Below, piece after piece: positions 35,761-43,106 of a stretch of 64,000 nucleotides of DNA. Each line of letters starts with the position of its first letter. The first letter of the stretch is position 1. The DNA lies in assembly GCA_965218235.1 (NCBI GenBank), contig OZ244596.1, positions 930,001 through 994,000 of the forward strand, in the 5' to 3' direction. The position numbers and the translations under genes are program-made. Below the pieces are notes generated by a model. It was not told the DNA's origin. It saw nothing but the letters and a program-made list of their open reading frames with translations, and did not search any database. Source of the stretch: CADCWK01 sp965218235 (lineage in GTDB: Bacteria; Chloroflexota; Chloroflexia; Thermomicrobiales; UBA6265).

Positions 35761-36876
35761 TCACGGCGTCGCCATGATGTCCGTCAGGCTGGCCTGCATC
35801 AGGTAGACCTGGTAGGGACCGAATTGCGACATCGCGAAGGAGATCTCCGGGCCGTCGTTCCAGCGCGGCAGCATGAAGGGCGCGTAGAGGGCCGGATAGT
35901 CCGCCCCAGTCACGACGACCTGCTCGTCTGTCCACGGGCCGGTAAGCTCGTCGGCGGTCCGCAGGACGATGGCGTATTTGTCCTCGTTGAGGTACATCAT
36001 CAGCCACTTGCCGTAGTAGCTGTTCCAGCGCACCGACAGCTCACCGACCGGCGCCGGCAGGATCAGCTGGCCGGCCGTCTCGTCGCCAGCGATCCAGCCG
36101 GTGCCGTCCCAGTACTCCCAGGCGGCCAGGTTCTGGAGATCGGCCTCGGCGACGCGGGCCAGCTTGACACCGCCGAAGCGACCGCCGGGGATACCGTAGA
36201 CGTAGATCGTCCCCTCGACAGGAACGAACGAGACCTGACCGAAGTTAGTGTCGGCCGGCCAGGTGGCGGCTGGGTCCACGGTCCAGTTCTCGCCGCCGTC
36301 GTCGGAGTACGCCAGGCCGGACTGACTGAGGTCCCAGTGCCCCGGCTCGCCCCAGAACGAGACCGCCATATAGTGCAGCACCATCCGGTCGCCGACCGCG
36401 ATGCCGTAGGTCGGGATGATCGTGACTTCCGTGCCCGGCACCGCCTCCTGGGCGATCAGTTCTTTGGCGTGGCCGGGAACGTCCTCGATCATCCGGTCAA
36501 AGGTCAGCCCGTCGCTCGGGTCCTGGTCGGAGATCACCGCCATGACGTTGCTGCGCCAGTCCGTCTGGTTCTGGGCGAAGGTGTCGCCGAAGACCATCCG
36601 AAGCTCGTCGTGGTACTCGAAGCTGTGGCCGAGGTCGGTCCCGTAGACGCCATAGGCGGTGCCGGTGTCGTTGATCGAGTCTGGGCCGGTCAGGGTGGCG
36701 ACGACACGGAGCGGCCCAATGCCTGGATCGGTCGCCACCGGGGTCGCCACTGGGGTCGCCTCGTCCGGGGTCGCCTCGTCCGTCGTCTGGGCTGAGGCCC
36801 GGCCAGCCAGCTGGCCGATGAGCGGCAGCGTCGCCAGTCCCAGCGTCAGGTGCCGTCGTCCCAGTCGTCCGTCCAT
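35761..36876 (-). CDS. Tat-exported DUF4185 protein (GH183, endo-D-arabinanase family)
   Basis: A 371-residue secreted protein. The N-terminus RRHLTLGLATLP...GRASAQ is a Tat-like signal. A Thr/Pro/Ala linker follows, then a DUF4185 beta-propeller: GTDLGHSFEYHDELRMVFGD, WRSNVMAVISDQDPSDGLTF, then YEYWDGTGW-like AWEYWDGTGWIAGDE and VGELSVRWNSYYGKWLMMYL, with AMSQFGPYQVYLM at the end. DUF4185 members were recently shown to be endo-D-arabinanases (GH183) acting on mycobacterial arabinan. Candidate catalytic Asp residues lie in YGTDLG and FGDTF. AAGGAG precedes the ATG at 36876. It is the last gene after two sugar permeases, which supports a role in polysaccharide use. Activity on D-arabinan is inferred from family. 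Confidence 0.85.
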   Translation of the reverse strand: MDGRLGRRHLTLGLATLPLIGQLAGRASAQTTDEATPDEATPVATPVATDPGIGPLRVVATLTGPDSINDTGTAYGVYGTDLGHSFEYHDELRMVFGDTFAQNQTDWRSNVMAVISDQDPSDGLTFDRMIEDVPGHAKELIAQEAVPGTEVTIIPTYGIAVGDRMVLHYMAVSFWGEPGHWDLSQSGLAYSDDGGENWTVDPAATWPADTNFGQVSFVPVEGTIYVYGIPGGRFGGVKLARVAEADLQNLAAWEYWDGTGWIAGDETAGQLILPAPVGELSVRWNSYYGKWLMMYLNEDKYAIVLRTADELTGPWTDEQVVVTGADYPALYAPFMLPRWNDGPEISFAMSQFGPYQVYLMQASLTDIMATP

Positions 36877-37020
36877 GGTGGTCTCCTTGCACCTCGCGGT
36901 GCGCTCATTCGACGCGGGTCCGCGCCCCGTCGCGATGCCGTACGCCCCCGGACGGATGACGCAAGACCGATGTCGTGTGGCCGGCACGCTTCGCCGCCGT
37001 CTACGTCCGGACTCCGCCCG

Positions 37021-37905
37021 TCACTTCAGACCGGACGTCTTGATCGACTCGACGATCTGCCGCTGAAAGATGAAGAACATGAGCAGGGTCGGCAGCGCGA
37101 CGATCGTCGACGCCGCCAGGATGTACTGCTGCGAGCCGCTGTACTGCTGCTGGAAACTCGCGATCCCGATCTGGACCATGCGCAAATTCGGGTCGGTCGT
37201 CACCGTCAGCGGCCAGAGGAACGAGTTCCAGTTGGCGAGGAAGAAGAACACCGCCAGCGCCGAGAGGATCGGTCGGCTCAGAGGCAGGACGATGTTCCAG
37301 TAGACCCGCCAGTACCCGGCGCCATCGACGATCGCCGCCTCCTCAAGATCGCGCGGGAAGCCGAGGTAGAACTGCCGGAGCAGGAAGATCCCGAAGGCGT
37401 TGAAGATGGCCGGGACGATCAGGCCGGCGTAGCTGTCCAGCATCCCGAGCTCGCGGACGAGGATGAACAGCGGCACCAGGATGACTGGCAGCGAGACCAG
37501 GAACGTCGAGAAGATCAGCAGGAAGACCGTCTCGCGGCCGGGGAAGCGCAGCCGGGCCAGGGCGTACCCCGCCATCGAGTGGAACCAGAGCGCCAGCACG
37601 GTGACGACGGTCGAGACGAAGAAGCTGTTGAAGATGTAGCGGAGGAACGGGACTTCGGTGAACACGTATTTGTAGTTGTCCAGCGTTGGCGCCCGCGGCA
37701 GCAGGTCCAGCGCGTAGACCTCACTGCGCGTCTTGAACGACCCGAAGACCATCCAGAGCAGCGGGATCACCGTCAGGACCGCAATGACGACCACCACCGC
37801 CAGCATGACCGTCCGCCCGGCAAGGACCCGTGGGGACGGCCGCCGGTGACGCCGGCGCCGCGCGACGGGAGCCGGGCTCGCGCTAGTCGAAGTCAAACCG
37901 GCCAC
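37021..37905 (-). CDS. Sugar ABC transporter permease (MalG type)
   Basis: A 294-residue inner-membrane permease with six helices. The EAA loop EEAAIVDGAGYWRVYWNIVL contacts the ATPase. The Arg-rich N-terminus before the first helix is typical of CUT1 transporters. The start is GTG at 37905, overlapping the upstream permease by 23 bp. It works with the MalF-type permease and the binding protein encoded just upstream. No ATPase gene is nearby, so a shared MsiK/UgpC-like ATPase is likely. Confidence 0.92.
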   Translation of the reverse strand: MAGLTSTSASPAPVARRRRHRRPSPRVLAGRTVMLAVVVVIAVLTVIPLLWMVFGSFKTRSEVYALDLLPRAPTLDNYKYVFTEVPFLRYIFNSFFVSTVVTVLALWFHSMAGYALARLRFPGRETVFLLIFSTFLVSLPVILVPLFILVRELGMLDSYAGLIVPAIFNAFGIFLLRQFYLGFPRDLEEAAIVDGAGYWRVYWNIVLPLSRPILSALAVFFFLANWNSFLWPLTVTTDPNLRMVQIGIASFQQQYSGSQQYILAASTIVALPTLLMFFIFQRQIVESIKTSGLK

Positions 37906-38848
37906 CTTTCGTCGCGACGAACAGCAGCCCCGTCAGCGCCAGCAGCACGACCACGAGGAACGAGGCCATCGCGGCGGCGTAGCCGAACGCGCCGAACTGG
38001 AACGCCTGCTGGTAGATGTAGAAGATGATCAGCGTCGTGGAGTTGTCCGGTCCACCCCTGGTCAGCACGTAGACCAGGTCGAAGCCCTGCCCGCCGGCGA
38101 CGGCAGTCACGGTCAGCGTCAGCAGGACGAAGAAGCTGGTGGGCCGGAGCAGTGGGAATGTGATGTCCCGGAACGTCCGCAGCGGCCCGGCGCCGTCGAG
38201 GCGGGCGGCCTCGTAGTACTCGGGTGGAATCTCCTGCAGCCCAGCCAGGAAGATGAGCATGTAGTAGCCCATCAGGAACCAGATCGTGATCCCGACCACC
38301 GCCCAGAGGGCGAACGTCGGGTCGCCCAGCCACGACTGCCCGTCGAGCCCCAGCCGGGTGACGGCCTTGTTGACGACGCCGATCCGGTCGACCAGGAGGA
38401 AGTTCCAGATCAGACCGATCACGATGAGGCTGATCACGTTCGGCAGGAACAGCATCCCCCGCCAGACCGGCATCCACGGTAGCTTCTGCTTGACGAGCAG
38501 CGCCAGCGCGAGCCCAACGATGTAGAGACCCGGGACCAGCACGACGACGTACTGCAGCGTCACCCGCAGCGTCTGCAGGAAGCGGTCATCGTTGAACATC
38601 GCCCGGTAGTTGTCCAGGCCAATGAACCTGTAGTCGCCGAAACCGCTGACCTCGAAGAAGCCCAGCGCCAGGGCCAGCACCATCGGGATGCCGACGAAGA
38701 CGAGTAGCCCGAGGACGTCCGGCAGCAGGAACAGGGCGGCGGCCAGCCACTCGCGGTGCCGCCGGGACATCCCCGACCGCCGGGGCTCCACGATGTCGCG
38801 GAGCCCCGGCGTCCCGCCGACCGACTCGCCGGTCGGGGTGGATGTCAC
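37883..38848 (-). CDS. Sugar ABC transporter permease (MalF type)
   Basis: A 321-residue CUT1 permease. It has six helices, the cytoplasmic N-terminus SRRHREWLAAALFLLP and the EAA motif YEAARLDGAGPLRTFRDITF. GTG at 38848 overlaps the stop of the binding-protein gene by 4 bp (GTGA), so the two are translationally coupled. It forms the channel with the MalG-type partner downstream. The imported sugar is inferred from the surrounding glycosidases to be an arabinan oligosaccharide. Confidence 0.92.
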   Translation of the reverse strand: MTSTPTGESVGGTPGLRDIVEPRRSGMSRRHREWLAAALFLLPDVLGLLVFVGIPMVLALALGFFEVSGFGDYRFIGLDNYRAMFNDDRFLQTLRVTLQYVVVLVPGLYIVGLALALLVKQKLPWMPVWRGMLFLPNVISLIVIGLIWNFLLVDRIGVVNKAVTRLGLDGQSWLGDPTFALWAVVGITIWFLMGYYMLIFLAGLQEIPPEYYEAARLDGAGPLRTFRDITFPLLRPTSFFVLLTLTVTAVAGGQGFDLVYVLTRGGPDNSTTLIIFYIYQQAFQFGAFGYAAAMASFLVVVLLALTGLLFVATKGGRFDFD

Positions 38849-40272
38849 AGGATCGGCGCTCCGGTGTAGGTGGCGAGGAACGCGTCGATCTGCTGCGAGG
38901 CCGTCGCCGCGGCCTGAGCCGGGTCGGCGTCATTGAGCTGGCAGCCCTGGATCGCGTCCGAGATCGCCTGGTAGACCTCGGGGGGAACGCGGGGTTCGGC
39001 GCGGCCACCGGGAAGAATCTGCTCGGCGAAGACCTGAAGCGGTCCGGACCCGTAGGCGCCGTTCGCGGTCGCCCGGTCCAGGACCGATTGCCGCGGCGGC
39101 ATGTCGCTCTTCGAGACCGTGCACCAGTCCAGTACCCGGTTGATGGACGCATCCTCCATCGACCCGAGCGACGAGACGACGAACTGGGCGGCGGCCTCCG
39201 GATTGGCGCCCATCGCGTTCGCGACGAAGGCCCAGCCACCAAGGACGGTTGCCTCCACTCCGTTGGGCGGCAGCGGCAGCTTGAACACGCCGTATTCGAA
39301 GTCCGGTGCGGTCTCCTTGAGCGCGGAGATCGCCCAGATGCCGATGTTCTGCATCGCGGTGTAGCCGTCAATCATATTGGCTGAGATGTCGGCGCCACCG
39401 GTCCCGAGGATATCCCGCGGCGCGACGCCGTTCCGGACGGCATCCTGCCAGAGCTTGAGTGCCTGGACGGTCGCGTCGGAGTTGAAGCCGCTCTTGCCGT
39501 CCGGTCCCTGCAGCTCACCCCCGCCCTGCCACATGAACGGGTACCAGGTGAAGTTTTGGTAGTAGCCGGGGCCGGTTTCGAACATCACACCGAAACGCTC
39601 ATCGTTGGTCAGCTGTTCGGCAACGCCCAGCAACTGCTCCCAGGTCGTCGGGATGTCCGCGTCGGTCAGGCCGGCGTCGTTCCAGGCCGAGACGCTGTAG
39701 TACATCGCCATCGGCTCGACCTCCATCGGGAGACCGAAGACCTTGCTGTCGACCATCCGGTTGGCGATGACATCCGGAAGGAAGTCCGCCTGCGCGGCCG
39801 GATCCAGGTACGGCGTCAAATCAGTCAGCACGCCGCCGTTGTAGTAGCGCAGGAAGTCGCCCGGACTCACCAGGAAAATGTCCGGCCCCTGCCCCGAGGC
39901 GAACGCCGTCGCCAGCTGAGTACCGCTTACGTACTCGGACACTGGCACGTAGACCAGCTCGACCTGGGTCTCGTTGGCGTCGTTCCAGGCAGTGACCGTG
40001 TCCTCGAACCAGGACGCCTGCGTCGCGACGTCGCCACCGGGCGAGTAGAACTGCCAGAACTTCAGCGTCTGAGCTTGCGCCGAGCTCCGGCGGCTGAAGA
40101 AATACGGCATCGCCAGCGCCGACGACGCCGCGACCCCGCCCTGAATGACCCGTCGCCGGCTGACCGGCGTCTGGCGGAACGGCGTGACGATCTGGCTGGA
40201 CGGCGTGATGATCGGGCTAGGCACCCCCGCGTTGGCAACGTCCGATGTTCCGAACAGCGTTTCATGATGCAT
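38845..40272 (-). CDS. Sugar ABC transporter substrate-binding protein, Tat signal
   Basis: A 475-residue extracellular solute-binding protein of the family 1 (CUT1) type. SRRRVIQGGVAASSALAMP is a Tat-style signal after a short N-terminal extension. Mature features are LKFWQFYSPGGD, GQGPDIFLVSPGDFLRYYNG and VFGLPMEVEPMAMYYSVSAW. GAGGGA lies 6 nt before the ATG at 40272. It is the first gene of an operon with two permeases and the DUF4185 protein. The operon is divergent from a LacI regulator whose operator lies between the likely promoter and this start. Confidence 0.92.
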   Translation of the reverse strand: MHHETLFGTSDVANAGVPSPIITPSSQIVTPFRQTPVSRRRVIQGGVAASSALAMPYFFSRRSSAQAQTLKFWQFYSPGGDVATQASWFEDTVTAWNDANETQVELVYVPVSEYVSGTQLATAFASGQGPDIFLVSPGDFLRYYNGGVLTDLTPYLDPAAQADFLPDVIANRMVDSKVFGLPMEVEPMAMYYSVSAWNDAGLTDADIPTTWEQLLGVAEQLTNDERFGVMFETGPGYYQNFTWYPFMWQGGGELQGPDGKSGFNSDATVQALKLWQDAVRNGVAPRDILGTGGADISANMIDGYTAMQNIGIWAISALKETAPDFEYGVFKLPLPPNGVEATVLGGWAFVANAMGANPEAAAQFVVSSLGSMEDASINRVLDWCTVSKSDMPPRQSVLDRATANGAYGSGPLQVFAEQILPGGRAEPRVPPEVYQAISDAIQGCQLNDADPAQAAATASQQIDAFLATYTGAPIL

Positions 40273-40342
40273 GGTGATTCCCTCAAGCTCGACATCGAGT
40301 AACGATCAACAGCGTCTCATCGCTTCTGATCCGATCCAACGA

Positions 40343-40356
40343 TGAAATCGATTACA
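40343..40356. promoter_or_regulatory. LacI-type operator (transporter side)
   Basis: tgaaatcgattaca, near-palindromic around ATCGAT. It lies between a candidate minus-strand promoter (40372-40400) and the binding-protein start, where a repressor would block transcription. It matches the second site at 40451 in 13 of 14 bases. Confidence 0.8.
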
Positions 40357-40371
40357 GGCGATGCCACCCAG

Positions 40372-40400
40372 ACCCTACACCTGCCCCACCGTGGTGTCAA
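40372..40400 (-). promoter_or_regulatory. Candidate promoter of the sugar transporter operon
   Basis: On the minus strand TTGACA (40400-40395) is followed after exactly 17 bp by TAGGGT (40377-40372). The operator at 40343-40356 lies just downstream of this -10. Confidence 0.55.
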
Positions 40401-40450
40401 CACGATCCGTGATCCGCCGTCCCGGAGACTTGACAGGCTGGTGCTAAGAT

Positions 40451-40464
40451 TGAAATCGATTGCA
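40451..40464. promoter_or_regulatory. LacI-type operator (regulator side)
   Basis: tgaaatcgattgca, near-palindromic and almost identical to the operator at 40343. It lies 23 bp before the lacI-type start, downstream of ttgaca at 40430-40435, and should mediate autoregulation. Confidence 0.8.
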
Positions 40465-40487
40465 GTAGGCGAAGGGGCGACGCAACG

Positions 40488-41528
40488 ATGGCCAACGTCA
40501 AACAGGTAGCGGCGCGGGCCGGCGTGTCCCCGGCAACCGTCTCCCGCGTCCTCAACGGCGTCCCCGGCGTGACGCCCGACCTGCGCAGTCGGGTCCATCT
40601 GGCGGCGGCCGAAATGGGTTACCGGCCCAACCGGATCGCGAGCAACTTCCGGCGCCAGAAGACCGCCACGATCGGGGTCGTCATCTCCGACATCGAGAAC
40701 CCGCACTTCTCCCAGATGGTCCGCACCATCGAGGCGGCTGCCTTCGACCGGGGCTACCGGGTCCTGCTCTGCAATACGGACGAGCTGGCCAGCAAGCAGC
40801 AGGCCTATCTGGAAGTCCTCGCGGCCGAGCGCGTGGAGGGCGTGATCCTGGTCCCAATCGACTCCGCCTCCGACGAGGTCGGCCGGCTGATCGACCTGGG
40901 CATCCCCGTGGTCGCGCTCGACCGCGTCGTCAGCGAGCCCCGCGCCGACGCCGTGGTGATCGACAACGCCGGCGGCGTCCGCCGGGCGGTCGACCTGTTG
41001 CTGAACGCAGGCCACGGACAGATCGGCTTCGTCGGCGGCTGGCCCACCATCCAGACCGGCGCCGAGCGGCTCGCCGGGTACGAGGCGGCGATGCGCTCCC
41101 GCGGCGGCGTCCCTCGTTTCGCTCTCGGCGAGTTTCGGATAGCGGGTGGGCAGGCAGCCACCGAGGAGGTACTGGACGCCAACCCGTCTCTGACGGCGCT
41201 GGTCGTCGGCAACAACCTGATGACGATCGGCGCCCTCCACGCCCTCCGCAGCCGCGGGGTGCGGATCCCGGAGGACATCGCCCTCGTCGCGATCGACGAC
41301 CCGTTCTGGACCGAGTTCATCGACCCGCCGCTGACCTGCATGGCGCAGCCCAGCCAGCAGATGGCGACCAGCTCGGTCGATCTGCTGTTCGAGCGGATCG
41401 GGCCCGCCCCCCGCACCCAGTCGCGGCAGGTCGTCTACTCGTTCGAGTTGCGTGTCCGGAAGTCCTGCGGGACAGCCGGCACGAGCCGTCCCGATCGCCA
41501 GGCCATCCTGGCGGTGGGCACCCGCTGA
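40488..41528 (+). CDS. LacI family transcriptional regulator
   Basis: A 346-residue sugar-responsive repressor. The N-terminal helix-turn-helix is VKQVAARAGVSPATVSRVLN (residues 4-23), followed by the hinge YRPNRIASNFRR. The periplasmic-binding-like domain starts TIGVVISDIENPHFSQMV and contains GYRVLLCNTDE and VALVAIDDPFWTEFIDPPLT. AAGGGGC lies before the ATG at 40488. It is divergent from the sugar ABC operon and runs in the same direction as the GH172 and isomerase genes. Two tgaaatcgattnca sites flank the divergent promoters. The ligand is probably a sugar from the imported oligosaccharide. Confidence 0.93.
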   Translation: MANVKQVAARAGVSPATVSRVLNGVPGVTPDLRSRVHLAAAEMGYRPNRIASNFRRQKTATIGVVISDIENPHFSQMVRTIEAAAFDRGYRVLLCNTDELASKQQAYLEVLAAERVEGVILVPIDSASDEVGRLIDLGIPVVALDRVVSEPRADAVVIDNAGGVRRAVDLLLNAGHGQIGFVGGWPTIQTGAERLAGYEAAMRSRGGVPRFALGEFRIAGGQAATEEVLDANPSLTALVVGNNLMTIGALHALRSRGVRIPEDIALVAIDDPFWTEFIDPPLTCMAQPSQQMATSSVDLLFERIGPAPRTQSRQVVYSFELRVRKSCGTAGTSRPDRQAILAVGTR

Positions 41529-41552
41529 CCGGACCGAGTCACAGGAGAGCAC

Positions 41553-42725
41553 ATGGAGACCAACGCCGGCCTTTCCCCGCTTCGCGGCCTTGCCCGGTTG
41601 CGTGACGTCCGTACCCGCCGCTTCTCGAGCTTCGACCGGACCGGCGGCAACGACGATCGCCTGCACGTCGCACCGGGCGAGACCGTCACGATCGCCGAGA
41701 CCAGTGGCGCCGGAATCGTTACCCACATCTGGTGCACCGTCGCCTGTGACAGCACCCACTACCTGCGGAAGATCGTCTTGCGGGCGTACTGGGACGGCGA
41801 GGACACGCCGAGCATCGAGTGCCCATTGGGCGACTTCTTCGGCATGGGCCACGGACAAACGGCGAACTTCGCCTCCCTGCCGCTCCAGACCTCGCCGCAG
41901 GACGGCAAGTCGTTCAATTGCTACTTCCCGATGCCCTTCGCCGACGGTATGCGGATCACGATCCAGAGCGAGTGCGCCGATGAGGTTCTGTTCTACTACT
42001 ACGTGGACCTGGAACTGCATGACCGGCTCGAAGGCGGCCTGGGCCGGTTCCACGCCCAGTGGCGCCGCGCCATCCCGGAGGGCCGGTCCGAGGAGGGCCT
42101 CACTAACGAGGCCTTCCTGTTCGGCAACGTCAACCCCGACGGCCGGGACAACTACACGATCCTCGACGCCACTGGCCACGGTCACTACGTCGGCTGCTTG
42201 CTCTCGACGTACTCGCTGCGCCGGGCGAAGGACTGGGACTGGTACGGCGAGGGCGACGACATGATCTTCGTCGATGGCGAGCCCGGCCTGCTGGCCCCGG
42301 AGACCGGCCGCAAACCACAGATCGCCGACGAGGAGATCCGGCCGGTCCTGGAGACCCGGCCCGAGTCCCGCCCCGGCGCCAACGACGCCTGGCCACCGAC
42401 GTTGCACGGCACCGGGACCGAGGACTACTTCAACACCGCCTGGTGCCCGGACCAGGAGTACTCGGCCCCCTACCACGGCATCATCGCCGGCGGTGGGCCG
42501 AACTGGGCGGCGCCGGTCACGCTCTACCGCTTCCACATCGAGGACCCCGTCGTCTTCCGGAAGCAGATCCGCGTCACGATCGAGCACGGCCACGCCAACC
42601 ATCGCGCCGACGAAATGTCCAGCACGGCCTTCTGGTACCAGTCCGAACCCCACGCGCCGTGCCCGGAGCTGCCAGCCGCGAGTGACCGACTGCCGGCCTA
42701 CCGCCGCGTCTGGGAACCCCGCTGA
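41553..42725 (+). CDS. DUF2961 protein (GH172, D-arabinofuranosidase/difructose-anhydride family)
   Basis: A 390-residue protein without a signal peptide, so cytoplasmic. DUF2961 features are RTRRFSSFDRTGGNDDRLHV, GAGIVTHIWCTV, then LGDFFGMGHGQTANFASLPL and the hallmark LHGTGTEDYFNTAW, whose Glu is a likely catalytic residue. SAPYHGIIAGGGPNW is also typical. GH172 includes exo-alpha-D-arabinofuranosidases and alpha-D-fructofuranosidase-type enzymes that act on furanosides. It starts 24 bp after the LacI gene with GGAG upstream. Next to a DUF4185 (GH183) gene, exo-D-arabinofuranosidase is the most natural role, but fructan dianhydride chemistry cannot be excluded. Confidence 0.88.
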   Translation: METNAGLSPLRGLARLRDVRTRRFSSFDRTGGNDDRLHVAPGETVTIAETSGAGIVTHIWCTVACDSTHYLRKIVLRAYWDGEDTPSIECPLGDFFGMGHGQTANFASLPLQTSPQDGKSFNCYFPMPFADGMRITIQSECADEVLFYYYVDLELHDRLEGGLGRFHAQWRRAIPEGRSEEGLTNEAFLFGNVNPDGRDNYTILDATGHGHYVGCLLSTYSLRRAKDWDWYGEGDDMIFVDGEPGLLAPETGRKPQIADEEIRPVLETRPESRPGANDAWPPTLHGTGTEDYFNTAWCPDQEYSAPYHGIIAGGGPNWAAPVTLYRFHIEDPVVFRKQIRVTIEHGHANHRADEMSSTAFWYQSEPHAPCPELPAASDRLPAYRRVWEPR

Positions 42726-43106
42726 CCGCAATGGTGCATCCCGGAGAAGGGGGGCCTGGTGACTGACACGTCGTGACGGTCGACTCTTCGGACGGGTGAA
42801 CGGCCTCGTAGCGACATGGCTTGCCTTGTCCGCGCCGCAAGGTGCCATACCGCGCAGCGGTGCCGGTGGTCGGGATCGGCCGGTTTCGATGTGACACGTC
42901 GGTGGCGCACACCGTAATCGCCCCTGACGGCGAAGGCCGCTGCGGCGGCCGGTCACCGCAAGCGGATGACCTTACGGACGGGCCGCTGCGGCGGCCGGGC
43001 GGGGCAAGCGAAGCGAGAGCCCACGCCCCTACGACAAGAGCCGCTGCCTCCAATTTGCCCAACGAAACATCCTCAGATGCGAAACCGCTCGATGAGAGGA
43101 CATGAC
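42726..43106. other. Intergenic gap with dispersed repeat
   Basis: About 380 bp between the GH172 and isomerase genes. Bases 42913-43040 are a dispersed GC-rich repeat (separate entry). The remainder shows no gene. Confidence 0.55.
42913..43040 (+). repeat. Double copy of dispersed GC-rich intergenic repeat
   Basis: The 16-bp core ggccgctgcggcggcc occurs at 42935-42950 and again at 42981-42996. Flanks read atcgcccctgacggcgaa on the left and cacgcccctacgac on the right. The reverse complement of the core is found at 54133-54148 and 59985-60000. Confidence 0.85.
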
